Source: Fen-999 sp035654135
GTDB lineage: Bacteria > Pseudomonadota > Gammaproteobacteria > Burkholderiales > Rhodocyclaceae
Reading direction: 5' to 3'
Assembly: GCA_035654135.1 (NCBI GenBank)
Contig: DASRXN010000096.1
Coordinates: 1 to 12,807 of the forward strand
Length of the DNA: 12,807 nt
Positions 1-7,743 of this stretch are shown one piece after another. The notes below the pieces were generated by a model that was not told where the DNA came from, did not search any database, and saw nothing but the letters and a program-made list of their open reading frames with translations. Position 1 is the stretch's first letter, and each line of letters begins with the position of its first letter. The translations under genes were made by a program, and so were the position numbers.

Positions 1-1507
1 CTATTTCCGCGACGGCAAGGTGACCAAAGTCCTCGATCTCAAGCTCGCCGATTACCGGGTTTCGGCAGGTGAAGTGGCGCCCGAGGTCGATGCGATCCTG
101 AAGGTGAAAGACGCCGCCGAGCGCCTGCGCCAGCTGCGTGCTTCGGCGCATCCGCAGGCACAGTTGCTCTGGTCCATCCAGCGCGACATTTTCCACTACT
201 GCGCCGTGCATCTGGGCGAGATCGCCAATTGCGCGCGCGACGTCGACCTGGCTATGCGCTGGGGCTACGGCTGGAGCCGCGGCCCGTTCGAGATATGGCA
301 GGCGGCGGGCTGGAAGGAAGTTGCGGCCATGGTCGCCGGGGACATCTCGGCCGGCAAGGCCGTGGCCGCTGTGCCGCTGCCGGACTGGGTCGGCAAGGTG
401 GACGGCGTGCATGGCGCCGACGGTTCGTGGTCGGCCAGCGCTGGCCGCCGCATCGGCCGCTCGACGCTGCCGGTCTATGCGCGGCAGCTCTATCCGGATC
501 AGCTGCTCGGAGAGTCAGCCGTCGCGGGACGCCAGGTCTGGTCGAACGCCGGCGTGAAGCTCTGGGTGCGCGACGACGTCGATGCCGACATCGCCATCCT
601 CTCTTTCACAACGAAGATGCATGCGCTCGGCCGCGACGTCATTCTCGGCGTGCTGGAGGCGGTGGCCCGCGCCGAGCGGGACTTCAAGGGGCTGGTGATC
701 TGGCACGACGCACCATTCGCGGTCGGCGCCAATCTCAAGGAGGTTGCCGAGGCCGCGGCTGCAGGGCAATTCGAGGAACTTGAACGCTTCGTCGCCGACT
801 TCCAGCGGGCCAGCCTGGCGCTGCGTTACGCCCAGGTGCCGACGGTGGCCGCGGTGCAGGGCATGGCGCTCGGCGGCGGCTGCGAATTCACGATGTATGC
901 GGCCGCCCGGGTAGCGGCGTTCGAGTCCTACATCGGCCTGGTCGAAGCCGGCGTCGGCCTGATCCCGGCCGGCGGCGGTTGTGCCCATTTCGCGCGTCGG
1001 GCGCCGGAACTGGCGTCGCAGGCGGCGTTCGGCGAACCCTTCCCGTTCCTGCAGAGCGTGTTCATGAACATCGCCCAGGGCAAGGTGTCGGCTTCCGCGC
1101 TCGATGCGCGGGCGATGGGCTTCCTCGAACCGGCGGACACCGTCCTGTTCAATCCGCACGAACTGCTCTACGTTGCCATCCGTAAGGCGCGCGCCATGGC
1201 CGAGGCGGGCTATGAGCCGCCTTCGCATCCGACGGCCATCGTCGCGGCGGGGCGCACCGGCATCGCCAACTGCGAGATGGCGCTGGTGAACATGCGGGCG
1301 GGCAATTTCATTTCCGATCACGACTACCGCGTGGCCAAGGCCGCGGCGGTGGCGTTGTGCGGCGGCGAGGTCGAGACCGGCTCGCTGGTGACCGAGGGGT
1401 GGATACTCGATATCGAACGCCGCGAGTTCGTCGAATTGCTGAAGACCCCCGAGACGCAGGCGCGCATTGCCTACATGCTTGAAACCGGCAAGCCTCTGCG
1501 TAACTGA
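1..1507 (+). CDS. 3-hydroxyacyl-CoA dehydrogenase / enoyl-CoA hydratase fusion, FadN-like, 5'-truncated by window edge
   Basis: This gene covers the hydration and NAD-dependent oxidation steps of beta-oxidation, acting on enoyl- and 3-hydroxyacyl-CoA in the cytoplasm. About 501 codons are visible and the frame is open to base 2, so the GTG at 20 is internal; family members have about 800 residues. The missing part should hold the NAD-binding Rossmann domain. What remains starts in the dehydrogenase C-terminal domains (MRWGYGWSRGPFEIW, near bases 252-300). A crotonase domain follows: an AVGANL oxyanion-type loop near 719-736, GGGCEF with the first catalytic Glu at 884-886, and LVEAGVGLIP with the second Glu at 944-946. 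Both glutamates are present, so the hydratase should be active. The dehydrogenase-then-hydratase order matches Bacillus FadN and many betaproteobacterial homologues, and is the reverse of E. coli FadB. The thiolase 28 nt downstream completes the pathway. Confidence 0.92.
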   Translation, partial: YFRDGKVTKVLDLKLADYRVSAGEVAPEVDAILKVKDAAERLRQLRASAHPQAQLLWSIQRDIFHYCAVHLGEIANCARDVDLAMRWGYGWSRGPFEIWQAAGWKEVAAMVAGDISAGKAVAAVPLPDWVGKVDGVHGADGSWSASAGRRIGRSTLPVYARQLYPDQLLGESAVAGRQVWSNAGVKLWVRDDVDADIAILSFTTKMHALGRDVILGVLEAVARAERDFKGLVIWHDAPFAVGANLKEVAEAAAAGQFEELERFVADFQRASLALRYAQVPTVAAVQGMALGGGCEFTMYAAARVAAFESYIGLVEAGVGLIPAGGGCAHFARRAPELASQAAFGEPFPFLQSVFMNIAQGKVSASALDARAMGFLEPADTVLFNPHELLYVAIRKARAMAEAGYEPPSHPTAIVAAGRTGIANCEMALVNMRAGNFISDHDYRVAKAAAVALCGGEVETGSLVTEGWILDIERREFVELLKTPETQARIAYMLETGKPLRN

Positions 1508-1523
1508 GGTAACTAAGGGAATT

Positions 1524-1530
1524 GAGGAGA
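1524..1530 (+). promoter_or_regulatory. ribosome binding site of the thiolase gene
   Basis: GAGGAGA lies 5 nt before the ATG at 1536. It decides the start against the in-frame ATG at 1467, which lies inside the preceding gene and would add 23 residues foreign to thiolases. Confidence 0.8.
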
Positions 1531-1535
1531 ACGAG

Positions 1536-2738
1536 ATGAGCAAGATCATTCAGGATGCCTACATCGTCGCCGCCACGCGCACGCCGGTGGCCCGGCGCAA
1601 GGGCGCCTTCACCAACGTGCGGCCGGACGACATGCTCGCCCACGTGCTGCGCAGCGTTGTGGGGGCGGTACCCGGACTCGATGCCAAGGAGATTGGCGAC
1701 GTCGTCGTCGGCTGCGCGATGCCTGAAGCCGAGCAGGGCATGAACGTGGCGCGCATCGGCGCGCTGCTCGCCGGCCTTCCGGACAGCGTGCCGGCCATCA
1801 CCATCAACCGCTTCTGCTCCTCGGGCGTCAATGCCGTGGCCATGGCCGCCGACAGGATTCGATTAGGTGAGTGCGATGTCGCCATCGGCGCCGGCACCGA
1901 GTCGATGACCATCCTGGCGCAGATGATGGGCAACAAGGTCGCATCGAATCCGGCCTTCTTCGAAGGCAACGAGCATCTGGCCATCGCCTACGGCATGGGC
2001 ATTACCGCCGAGCGCGTGGCGGAACGCTGGCAGGTGACGCGAGAGCAGCAGGACGCCTTCGCCGTCGCTTCGCACCAGAAGGCGCTGGCCGCCATCACTG
2101 CCGGCCACTTCAGCGCCGAGATCACGCCCTACGCCGTGCACGAGCATCTGCCGGACTTTGCCAGCGGCCAGGTGCGGATCAGCGAACGATTGGTGGAGAA
2201 CGACGAGGGACCGCGCCCGAACACGACCATGGAATCGCTGGCCAAGCTGCGGCCGGTGTTCGCCGCCAAAGGCTCGGTGACGGCGGGCAACGCCTCGCAG
2301 ATGTCCGACGGCGCGGCGGCCGTGCTGCTGATGAGCGAAGTGGCGGTGAAGCGCTACAACGTCAAGCCGCTGGCGCGCTTCGTGTCCTTCTCCGTTGCCG
2401 GTGTGCCGCCGGAGATCATGGGCATCGGGCCGATCGAGGCCATCCCGCGCGCCTGCAAGGCGGGCGGCGTGAAGGCCGAGCAGATGGACTGGATCGAGCT
2501 CAACGAGGCTTTCGCAGCGCAATCGCTGGCGGTGATCAAGGATCTCGGCCTCGATCCGGCGAAGGTGAATCCGCTCGGCGGTGCCATTGCGCTCGGTCAT
2601 CCGCTCGGCGCCACCGGCGCGATTCGCACCGCGACGCTGGTGCATGCCTTCCAGCGCGACCCGAAACTCAAGTACGGCATGGTGACCATGTGCATCGGCA
2701 CCGGCATGGGCGCAGCGGGCATCTTCGAGCGGGTGTGA
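1536..2738 (+). CDS. fadA: acetyl-CoA C-acyltransferase (3-ketoacyl-CoA thiolase), FadA type
   Basis: This enzyme catalyses thiolytic cleavage of 3-ketoacyl-CoA to acetyl-CoA and a shortened acyl-CoA, the last beta-oxidation step. The 400-residue length is normal for the family. The start MSKIIQDAYIVAATRTP is typical and is set by the Shine-Dalgarno sequence at 1524-1530. All thiolase signatures are present: the nucleophile Cys94 in NRFCSSG, the NEAF motif at 323-326, His355 in GHPLGATG and the second catalytic Cys386 in CIGTGMG. It probably shares a transcript, and in the cell a complex or pathway, with the fused dehydrogenase/hydratase upstream. There is no terminator between its stop and the tRNA-Asp promoter, so its mRNA may run through the tRNA to the hairpin at 2893-2919. 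A biosynthetic acetyl-CoA acetyltransferase is the alternative, but the neighbour argues for degradation. Confidence 0.95.
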   Translation: MSKIIQDAYIVAATRTPVARRKGAFTNVRPDDMLAHVLRSVVGAVPGLDAKEIGDVVVGCAMPEAEQGMNVARIGALLAGLPDSVPAITINRFCSSGVNAVAMAADRIRLGECDVAIGAGTESMTILAQMMGNKVASNPAFFEGNEHLAIAYGMGITAERVAERWQVTREQQDAFAVASHQKALAAITAGHFSAEITPYAVHEHLPDFASGQVRISERLVENDEGPRPNTTMESLAKLRPVFAAKGSVTAGNASQMSDGAAAVLLMSEVAVKRYNVKPLARFVSFSVAGVPPEIMGIGPIEAIPRACKAGGVKAEQMDWIELNEAFAAQSLAVIKDLGLDPAKVNPLGGAIALGHPLGATGAIRTATLVHAFQRDPKLKYGMVTMCIGTGMGAAGIFERV

Positions 2739-2746
2739 CAAAGCGG

Positions 2747-2774
2747 TTGCGCGCGCGGCGAAGTTGGATATAAT
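2747..2774 (+). promoter_or_regulatory. sigma-70 type promoter of tRNA-Asp
   Basis: A -35 element TTGCGC (2747-2752) and a perfect -10 TATAAT (2769-2774) are separated by 16 nt. The -10 is followed by the GC-rich discriminator GCGCGCC, as found in stable-RNA promoters under stringent control. Transcription should start near 2781. The -35 element begins only 8 nt after the thiolase stop codon. Confidence 0.8.
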
Positions 2775-2803
2775 GCGCGCCTCCTGTCGCTTGCGGCAGG
2801 ACT

Positions 2804-2880
2804 GGAGTGGTAGTTCAGTTGGTTAGAATACCGGCCTGTCACGCCGGGGGTCGCGGGTTCGAGTCCCGTCCACTCCGCCA
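2804..2880 (+). tRNA. tRNA-Asp (anticodon GUC)
   Basis: This is a 77-nt cloverleaf with an encoded CCA end. The acceptor arms GGAGTGG (2804-2810) and CCACTCC (2870-2876) pair, followed by discriminator G and CCA. The anticodon stem CCGGC (2831-2835) pairs with GCCGG (2843-2847) around the loop CTGTCAC, giving anticodon GTC at 2838-2840. The T arm CGGGTTCGAGTCCCG is canonical. It is a lone tRNA gene with its own promoter and terminator. I see no duplicated 3' end nearby that would suggest an integration site. Confidence 0.97.
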
Positions 2881-2892
2881 ACGGATTCATCG

Positions 2893-2919
2893 AAAAAGCG
2901 CCTCCCGGGGCGCTTTTTT
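2893..2919 (+). terminator. intrinsic terminator, probably bidirectional
   Basis: AAAAAGCGCC (2893-2902) pairs perfectly with GGCGCTTTTT (2909-2918) around a 6-nt loop, with a run of six T. It ends the tRNA-Asp transcript. Because the left arm starts with five A, the reverse complement also forms a GC hairpin with a U tract, and it lies 4 nt past the spoVR stop codon. It therefore probably serves both converging transcripts. Confidence 0.9.
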
Positions 2920-2923
2920 GTTT

Positions 2924-4441
2924 CTACCGGTGCCGCTTCTCGTGCTGCCGTTCGCGGAGCAACTCGACGCTGCCGTCCGGAGAAATTTCCTCGAGTCGGA
3001 CAGTGAACCCCCAGAGGCTGGCCAGGTGTTCGAGGACGCTGTCGACGCTGTCGGCCAGCGGCTGTCGGTCGCGCGGTGTGTAGCGGACCGTCAACGTGCG
3101 GTCGCCGCGAAAGTCGACGTCCCACACTTGCAGGTCCGGTTCGCGGTTGCCGAGGTTGTATTGCTCGGAAAGTTGCTGACGAAGTTCCCGGTAGCCGCCC
3201 TCGTCATGTATCGCTGCGACGCGCAGGCGGGCTTCGCGATCGTCGTCCTCGATGCTGAACAGGCGCAGGTCGCGCATCAGCTTCGGCGATAGGTACTGGG
3301 CGACGAAGCTTTCGTCCTTGAAGTTGCGCATCGCGAAATCGAGCGTCTCATGCCAGTCGCTGCCGGCGATGTCGGAGAACCAGTTGCGGTCCTCGTCGGT
3401 GGGCGCCTCGCAGATGCGGCGGATATCGCGCCACATCGAGAACCCCAGCGTGTAGGGATTGATGCCGCTGAACCAGCCGGCACTGTAGGGCGGCTGGTAA
3501 ATGACGCTGCTGTGCGACTGGAGGAATTCGAACATGAAACCGTCGGCCAGCAATCCCTCGTCGTAGAGGGTATTAAGGATGGTGTAGTGCCAGAACGTGG
3601 CCCAGCCCTCGTTCATTACCTGGGTCTGGCGCTGCGGATGGAAGTACTGGGCGATCTTGCGCACGATGCGCACGATCTCCCGCTGCCAGGGCTCGAGCAG
3701 CGGCGCGTTCTTCTCGATGAAGTAGAGCAGGTTTTCTTCCGGCTCCTTGACGAAGCGCTCGCGTTCTCCCTCCACCGAGGTGCGCTCCTGGCGCGGCAGC
3801 GTGCGCCAGAGGTCGTTGACGTGTGCCTGGAGATAGGCTTCGCGTTCCCGCTGGCGGGCCTTTTCCTTGTCCAGCGACAGCTTTGGCGGACGCTTGTAGC
3901 GATCGACGCCGACGTTCATCAACGCGTGACAGGCATCGAGCAGGTGCTCCACTTCATCCTGGCCATGGCGCTCTTCGCAATCCGCGATGTAATTGCGGGC
4001 GAAGACCAGGTAGTCGATGATCGCATCGGCCGACGTCCAGGCCTTGAACAGGTAGTTGCCCTTGAAGAAGGAGTTGTGGCCGTAGGCGGCATGGGCGATC
4101 ACCAGCGCCTGCATGGTCAGGGTGTTCTCCTCCATCAGGTAGGCGATGCAGGGATCGGAGTTGATGACGATTTCGTAGGCCAGGCCCATCTGGCCGCGCT
4201 TGTAATTCCGCTCGGTGGCCAGGAAATGCTTGCCGAACGACCAGTGGTGGTAGAAGACCGGCATGCCGATGCTGGCATAGGCATCCAGCATCTGTTCTGC
4301 GGTGATGATCTCGATCTGGTGGCGATAGCAATCCAGGCCATGGGCGGCGGCGACGCGGCCGATTTCCGCCTCGTAGCGGCGCAGACCATCCTCCGTCCAG
4401 TCAGAGCTATAGGGGAGCGGTTCGATATGCGCCGCGGTCAT
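2924..4441 (-). CDS. ycgB: SpoVR family protein (YcgB)
   Basis: This 505-residue protein is close in size to E. coli YcgB (about 510). The family is named after a Bacillus spore-cortex gene but is widespread in non-sporulating proteobacteria, where it travels with prkA and yeaH; its biochemical role is not settled. Features include the His-rich stretch MPVFYHHWSFGKHF (residues 60-73), AHAAYGHNSFFKGN (117-129), MNEGWATFWHY (276-286) and SGINPYTLGF (325-334), followed by a smaller alpha/beta C-terminal part. The conserved His and Glu residues suggest a metal site, which is my inference. I see no signal peptide or membrane segment. The start is the ATG at 4441, whose ATGA overlaps the yeaH stop and implies translational coupling. 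An in-frame upstream ATG at 4555 would add 38 residues lying inside yeaH and was rejected. Confidence 0.95.
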   Translation of the reverse strand: MTAAHIEPLPYSSDWTEDGLRRYEAEIGRVAAAHGLDCYRHQIEIITAEQMLDAYASIGMPVFYHHWSFGKHFLATERNYKRGQMGLAYEIVINSDPCIAYLMEENTLTMQALVIAHAAYGHNSFFKGNYLFKAWTSADAIIDYLVFARNYIADCEERHGQDEVEHLLDACHALMNVGVDRYKRPPKLSLDKEKARQREREAYLQAHVNDLWRTLPRQERTSVEGERERFVKEPEENLLYFIEKNAPLLEPWQREIVRIVRKIAQYFHPQRQTQVMNEGWATFWHYTILNTLYDEGLLADGFMFEFLQSHSSVIYQPPYSAGWFSGINPYTLGFSMWRDIRRICEAPTDEDRNWFSDIAGSDWHETLDFAMRNFKDESFVAQYLSPKLMRDLRLFSIEDDDREARLRVAAIHDEGGYRELRQQLSEQYNLGNREPDLQVWDVDFRGDRTLTVRYTPRDRQPLADSVDSVLEHLASLWGFTVRLEEISPDGSVELLRERQHEKRHR

Positions 4442-5697
4442 GCCAGCTTCTTGGCGAACAATTCGCGGAAGATCGGGTAGATGTCCGTCAGCTCGGCGAT
4501 CCGCTGCATGGCGAAGTTCCCGTGACCACCGAGCAGCTTCTGGTACTCCAGCCACAAGTTCTGCGGCTCGGGGGCAATCTCGATGTAGGCGAAGTATTGG
4601 ACCAGCGGGAGTATGGTGTCCGCCAGGAGTTCCCGGCAGTGCGGCGAATCGTTGTCCCAGTTGTCGCCGTCCGAGGCTTCGGCGCCATAGATGTTCCAGA
4701 GCGCGGTCGAATAGCGCTCGCGGATGATGCGCTGCATCAGGTCCAGCGCGGTGGACACCACCGTGCCGCCGGTCTCGCGCGAATGGAAGAAATCGTCCTC
4801 GTCCACCTCGAAGGCCAGGATATGGTGGCGGATGAAGACGACCTCGATGTGTTCGTAGGTACGGGTCAGAAAGATGTAGAGCAGCATGAAGAAGCGCTTG
4901 GCGATCAGCTTTTTCTCCTCGTCCATCGAGCCGGAGACGTCCATCAGGCAGAACATCACCGCCTGGGTGCTAGGCTGCGGCACCACGATGCGGTTCCGGT
5001 AGCGCAAGTCGAAGCTGTCGATGAAGGGAATGCGCGCGATGCGCGCGCGCAGGCGGGCGATTTCGCCACGCAGTTCCACCACCGCCGGGTCGGATTCGCC
5101 GCGGCTGGCCAGCAGGTCGTCCAGCTGTGCTTCGAGTTCACGCAAACGGGCCGCAAGAGGGGTACCGACGGCGATGCGGCGGCCGGCCGCGCCTCGCAGC
5201 GAGCGGACGATGCTCAGGTTGGTCGGCACGCCGGTCTGCGTGAAGCCGGCACGCACCCGGCGGTACTCTTCGATGCGTGCCATTTGCGTCTTGACCAGCT
5301 CGGGCAGGGCCAGGTCGTCGAAGAAGATGTCGAGGAACTCGTCCCTGGTCAGGGTAAAGGCAAAGTCGTCTACGCCTTCCCCTTCCGGACTGCCGCCGCG
5401 GCCCTGGCCGGCGGCCGAGTCGGGTGGCCGGTCCATCTGGTCGCCGCGGCCGAAGCGATCGTTGCCGGGCAGCACGCGTACGCGGCGGCCGCCCTTGCCC
5501 AGAGAAAACTGCGGCTCCGAGATGTCCTTGGCCGGAATGCCGATGCGCTCGTTCTTGTCGATATCCTTGATGGAGCGCTGGGCGATCGCGTCCGCCACAG
5601 CCTTGCGGATCTGGCCGCGAAAGCGCTTGAGGAACCGGCCGCGATTGGCCGCACTCTTGTTCTTGCTGTCAAAACGTCGGTCGATGATCTGCAGCAC
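4438..5697 (-). CDS. yeaH: YeaH/YhbH family (DUF444) protein with von Willebrand A domain
   Basis: This 419-residue protein resembles E. coli YeaH along its full length. The N-terminus (IIDRRFDSKNKSAANRGRFL, residues 4-23) and the segment KDISEPQF (57-64) are family hallmarks. A Gly-rich linker lies near 92-108 and a charged, probably coiled-coil stretch near 182-222. The C-terminal half is a von Willebrand A fold with a complete metal-ion-dependent adhesion site: MDVSGSMD (Asp253, Ser255, Ser257), ETGGT (308-312) and SDGDNW (342-347). In other bacteria it is co-expressed with the PrkA/YeaG protein. A scaffold or partner role is likely, but no enzymatic activity can be read from it. The start codon is GTG, 27 nt after the prkA stop, and its stop overlaps the spoVR start. 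Confidence 0.95.
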   Translation of the reverse strand: MLQIIDRRFDSKNKSAANRGRFLKRFRGQIRKAVADAIAQRSIKDIDKNERIGIPAKDISEPQFSLGKGGRRVRVLPGNDRFGRGDQMDRPPDSAAGQGRGGSPEGEGVDDFAFTLTRDEFLDIFFDDLALPELVKTQMARIEEYRRVRAGFTQTGVPTNLSIVRSLRGAAGRRIAVGTPLAARLRELEAQLDDLLASRGESDPAVVELRGEIARLRARIARIPFIDSFDLRYRNRIVVPQPSTQAVMFCLMDVSGSMDEEKKLIAKRFFMLLYIFLTRTYEHIEVVFIRHHILAFEVDEDDFFHSRETGGTVVSTALDLMQRIIRERYSTALWNIYGAEASDGDNWDNDSPHCRELLADTILPLVQYFAYIEIAPEPQNLWLEYQKLLGGHGNFAMQRIAELTDIYPIFRELFAKKLA

Positions 5698-5705
5698 GGT
5701 CCTCG

Positions 5706-5711
5706 CCTCCC
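5706..5711 (-). promoter_or_regulatory. ribosome binding site of yeaH
   Basis: On the - strand GGGAGG lies 8 nt before the GTG at 5697. It supports this non-ATG start, as does the family-like N-terminus that follows. A second AGG-type match lies nearer the start. Confidence 0.65.
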
Positions 5712-5724
5712 TCGCGGCCGGAGT

Positions 5725-7647
5725 TCAGGATGACTTGCGGACGCGCAAATACCATTCGGCCAGCAGGCGGACCTGTTTTTCCGTATAGCCCTTGGCCGTC
5801 ATGCGGTTCACGAAGTCCTGATGTTTCTTCTGCTCGTCGGCGCTGCCCTTGGCATTGAAGGAGATGACCGGCAGCAATTCCTCGGTGTTCGAGAACATCT
5901 TCTTCTCGATGACGCTGCGCAGCTTCTCGTAGGAGGTCCACGCCGGGTTCTTGCCCTCATTCTTGGCACGGGCACGCAGGACGAAGTTCACGACTTCATT
6001 CCGGAAATCCTTGGGGTTGCTGATGCCCGCGGGTTTCTCGATCTTCTCCAGTTCGTCGTTGAGGGCCGATCGGTCAAGAATCTCGCCGGTGTTGGTGTCC
6101 CGGTATTCCTGGTCCTGGATCCAGAAGTCGGCATAGGTGACGTAGCGGTCGAAGATGTTCTGGCCGTATTCGCTGTAGCTTTCCAGGTAGGCGGTCTGGA
6201 TTTCCTTGCCAATGAATTCCGCGTAGTGCGGCGCCAGGAATTCCTTGATGTACTGGACGTACTTGGCTTCGATCTCGGGCGGGAACTGCTCCTGCTGGAT
6301 CTGCTGTTCGAGCACGTACATCAGGTGTACGGGATTCGCGGCGACTTCGCGGTGGTCGAAATTGAACACCTTGGACAGGATCTTGAAGGCGAAGCGGGTG
6401 GAGAGGCCGGTCATGCCTTCGTCGACCCCGGCGTAGTCTCGATACTCCTGGTAGCTCTTGGCCTTGGGGTCCCGGTCCTTGAGGTTTTCGCCGTCGTAGA
6501 TGCGCATCTTGCTGAAGATGCTCGAGTTGTCCGGTTCCTTGAGTCGTGACAGAACCGAGAACTGCGCCATCATGCGCAAGGTGTCCGGCGCGCAGGGCGA
6601 TGCGGCCAGCGACGAGTTGGTCAGCAGCTTCTCGTAGATATGAATCTCGTCGGTGACACGCAGGCAGTAGGGGACCTTGACGATGTAGATGCGGTCGAGG
6701 AAGGCTTCGTTGTTGCGGTTGTTCTTGAACGAAAGCCATTCGGCCTCGTTGGAATGCGCCAGGATCATGCCGTCGAAGGGAATCGCACCGAAGCCTTCGG
6801 TGCCCTTGTAGTTGCCCTCCTGGGTCGCCGTCAGCAGCGGGTGCAGGACCTTGATCGGCGCCTTGAACATTTCCACGAATTCCAGGATGCCGCGGTTGGC
6901 CAGGCACAGGCCGCCCGAGTAGCTGTAGGCGTCCGGGTCGTTCTGTGAGTAGGTCTCCAGCATGCGGATGTCGATCTTGCCGACCAGCGATGAGATGTCC
7001 TGGTTGTTTTCGTCGCCCGGCTCTGACTTGGCCACCGCGATCTGCGACAGTACCGACGGCATCAGCTTGACGACGCGAAAGCGCGTGATGTCGCCGTTGT
7101 ACTCGTGCAGGCGCTTGACCGCCCATGGCGACATGATCGAATTGAGATAGCGGCGCGGTATCCGGAAATCCTCTTCGAGCAGGTGGGCATCCTCCTCGCG
7201 GAACAGCGCCAGCGGCGATTCATGTACCGGGCTGCCCTTGATGGCGTAGAAAGGCACCTTTTCGATCAGGGACTTAAGCTTTTCCGCCAGGGAGGACTTG
7301 CCGCCACCCACCGGGCCGAGCAGATAGAGGATCTGCTTCTTTTCCTCCAGGCCCTGGGCCGCATGCCGCACATAGGCGACGATGTTCTCGATCACTTCCT
7401 CCAGGCCGTAGAAGTCGCGGAAGGCCGGATAGAGCTTGATGATCTTGTTGGCGAAGATGCGCGACAGCCGCGGGTCGTGGCGCGTGTCCACCAGCTCAGG
7501 TTCGCCGATCGCGATCAGCATGCGCTCCGCCACGCTGGCGTAGGCAGTCGGATCCTCCCGACTCAATTCCAGATAGTCCTGAACCGACATTTCCTCTTCC
7601 CGACCCGCTTCGAATCGGGCCTGGTACCGCGTGAAGATGTTGTCCAT
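5725..7647 (-). CDS. prkA: PrkA (YeaG) AAA+ / serine protein kinase family protein
   Basis: This 640-residue protein is nearly the same length as E. coli YeaG (about 644). The N-terminal half is an AAA+-like ATPase module: Walker A GPVGGGKSS (residues 111-119), a Walker-B-like LEFVEM (255-260) and a sensor-type Asn in AHSNEAEW (297-304). The C-terminal part (about 380-640) is the PrkA domain compared with eukaryotic kinases. Autophosphorylation and casein kinase activity have been described for family members, and an ATP-dependent protease role has also been proposed for the Bacillus protein, so the real activity is debated. In E. coli it takes part in nitrogen-starvation and stationary-phase responses. 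The ATG start is preceded by GAGGA at 7652-7656. It is the first gene of the prkA-yeaH-spoVR operon. I saw no convincing sigma-54 or sigma-70 promoter directly upstream. Confidence 0.96.
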   Translation of the reverse strand: MDNIFTRYQARFEAGREEEMSVQDYLELSREDPTAYASVAERMLIAIGEPELVDTRHDPRLSRIFANKIIKLYPAFRDFYGLEEVIENIVAYVRHAAQGLEEKKQILYLLGPVGGGKSSLAEKLKSLIEKVPFYAIKGSPVHESPLALFREEDAHLLEEDFRIPRRYLNSIMSPWAVKRLHEYNGDITRFRVVKLMPSVLSQIAVAKSEPGDENNQDISSLVGKIDIRMLETYSQNDPDAYSYSGGLCLANRGILEFVEMFKAPIKVLHPLLTATQEGNYKGTEGFGAIPFDGMILAHSNEAEWLSFKNNRNNEAFLDRIYIVKVPYCLRVTDEIHIYEKLLTNSSLAASPCAPDTLRMMAQFSVLSRLKEPDNSSIFSKMRIYDGENLKDRDPKAKSYQEYRDYAGVDEGMTGLSTRFAFKILSKVFNFDHREVAANPVHLMYVLEQQIQQEQFPPEIEAKYVQYIKEFLAPHYAEFIGKEIQTAYLESYSEYGQNIFDRYVTYADFWIQDQEYRDTNTGEILDRSALNDELEKIEKPAGISNPKDFRNEVVNFVLRARAKNEGKNPAWTSYEKLRSVIEKKMFSNTEELLPVISFNAKGSADEQKKHQDFVNRMTAKGYTEKQVRLLAEWYLRVRKSS

Positions 7648-7743
7648 GACGTCCTCGCTGTTGTTATGCCCCGAAGTTAGACGTGCGAGTGCAGGAAAAG
7701 TTACTTCGCAAGCGCTGATTTGCGGCTGCTCCCCGGACGCCCT
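7648..7743. other. short intergenic region upstream of prkA
   Basis: These 96 bases lie between the stop of the GGDEF/EAL gene and the prkA start. A weak inverted repeat, CGCAA (7707-7711) and TTGCG (7720-7724) with an 8-nt loop, is the only structure I see; it is too short to be a convincing terminator. There is no GG-N10-GC sigma-54 element around the TTGCG and no good TATAAT-like box on the - strand. Readthrough from the signalling genes into prkA is therefore possible. Confidence 0.4.

Noticed and set aside
515..1549. A 344-codon - strand frame opposite the dehydrogenase/hydratase gene
   Set aside because: Shadow of a clear gene; the translation is rich in Arg, Gly and His with no fold-like pattern.
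2804..2880. tRNA-Asp as the attachment site of an integrated element
   Set aside because: No integrase gene and no repeated tRNA 3' end are visible; ordinary housekeeping genes flank it on both sides.
4522..5733. A 403-codon + strand frame opposite yeaH, and a similar 376-codon frame (3350-4480) opposite spoVR
   Set aside because: Both are antisense shadows of genes with strong full-length family similarity; no ribosome site or domain supports them.
7707..7724. Hairpin CGCAA/TTGCG as a terminator after the GGDEF/EAL gene
   Set aside because: The stem has only 5 pairs with an 8-nt loop and no directly following T tract on the - strand.
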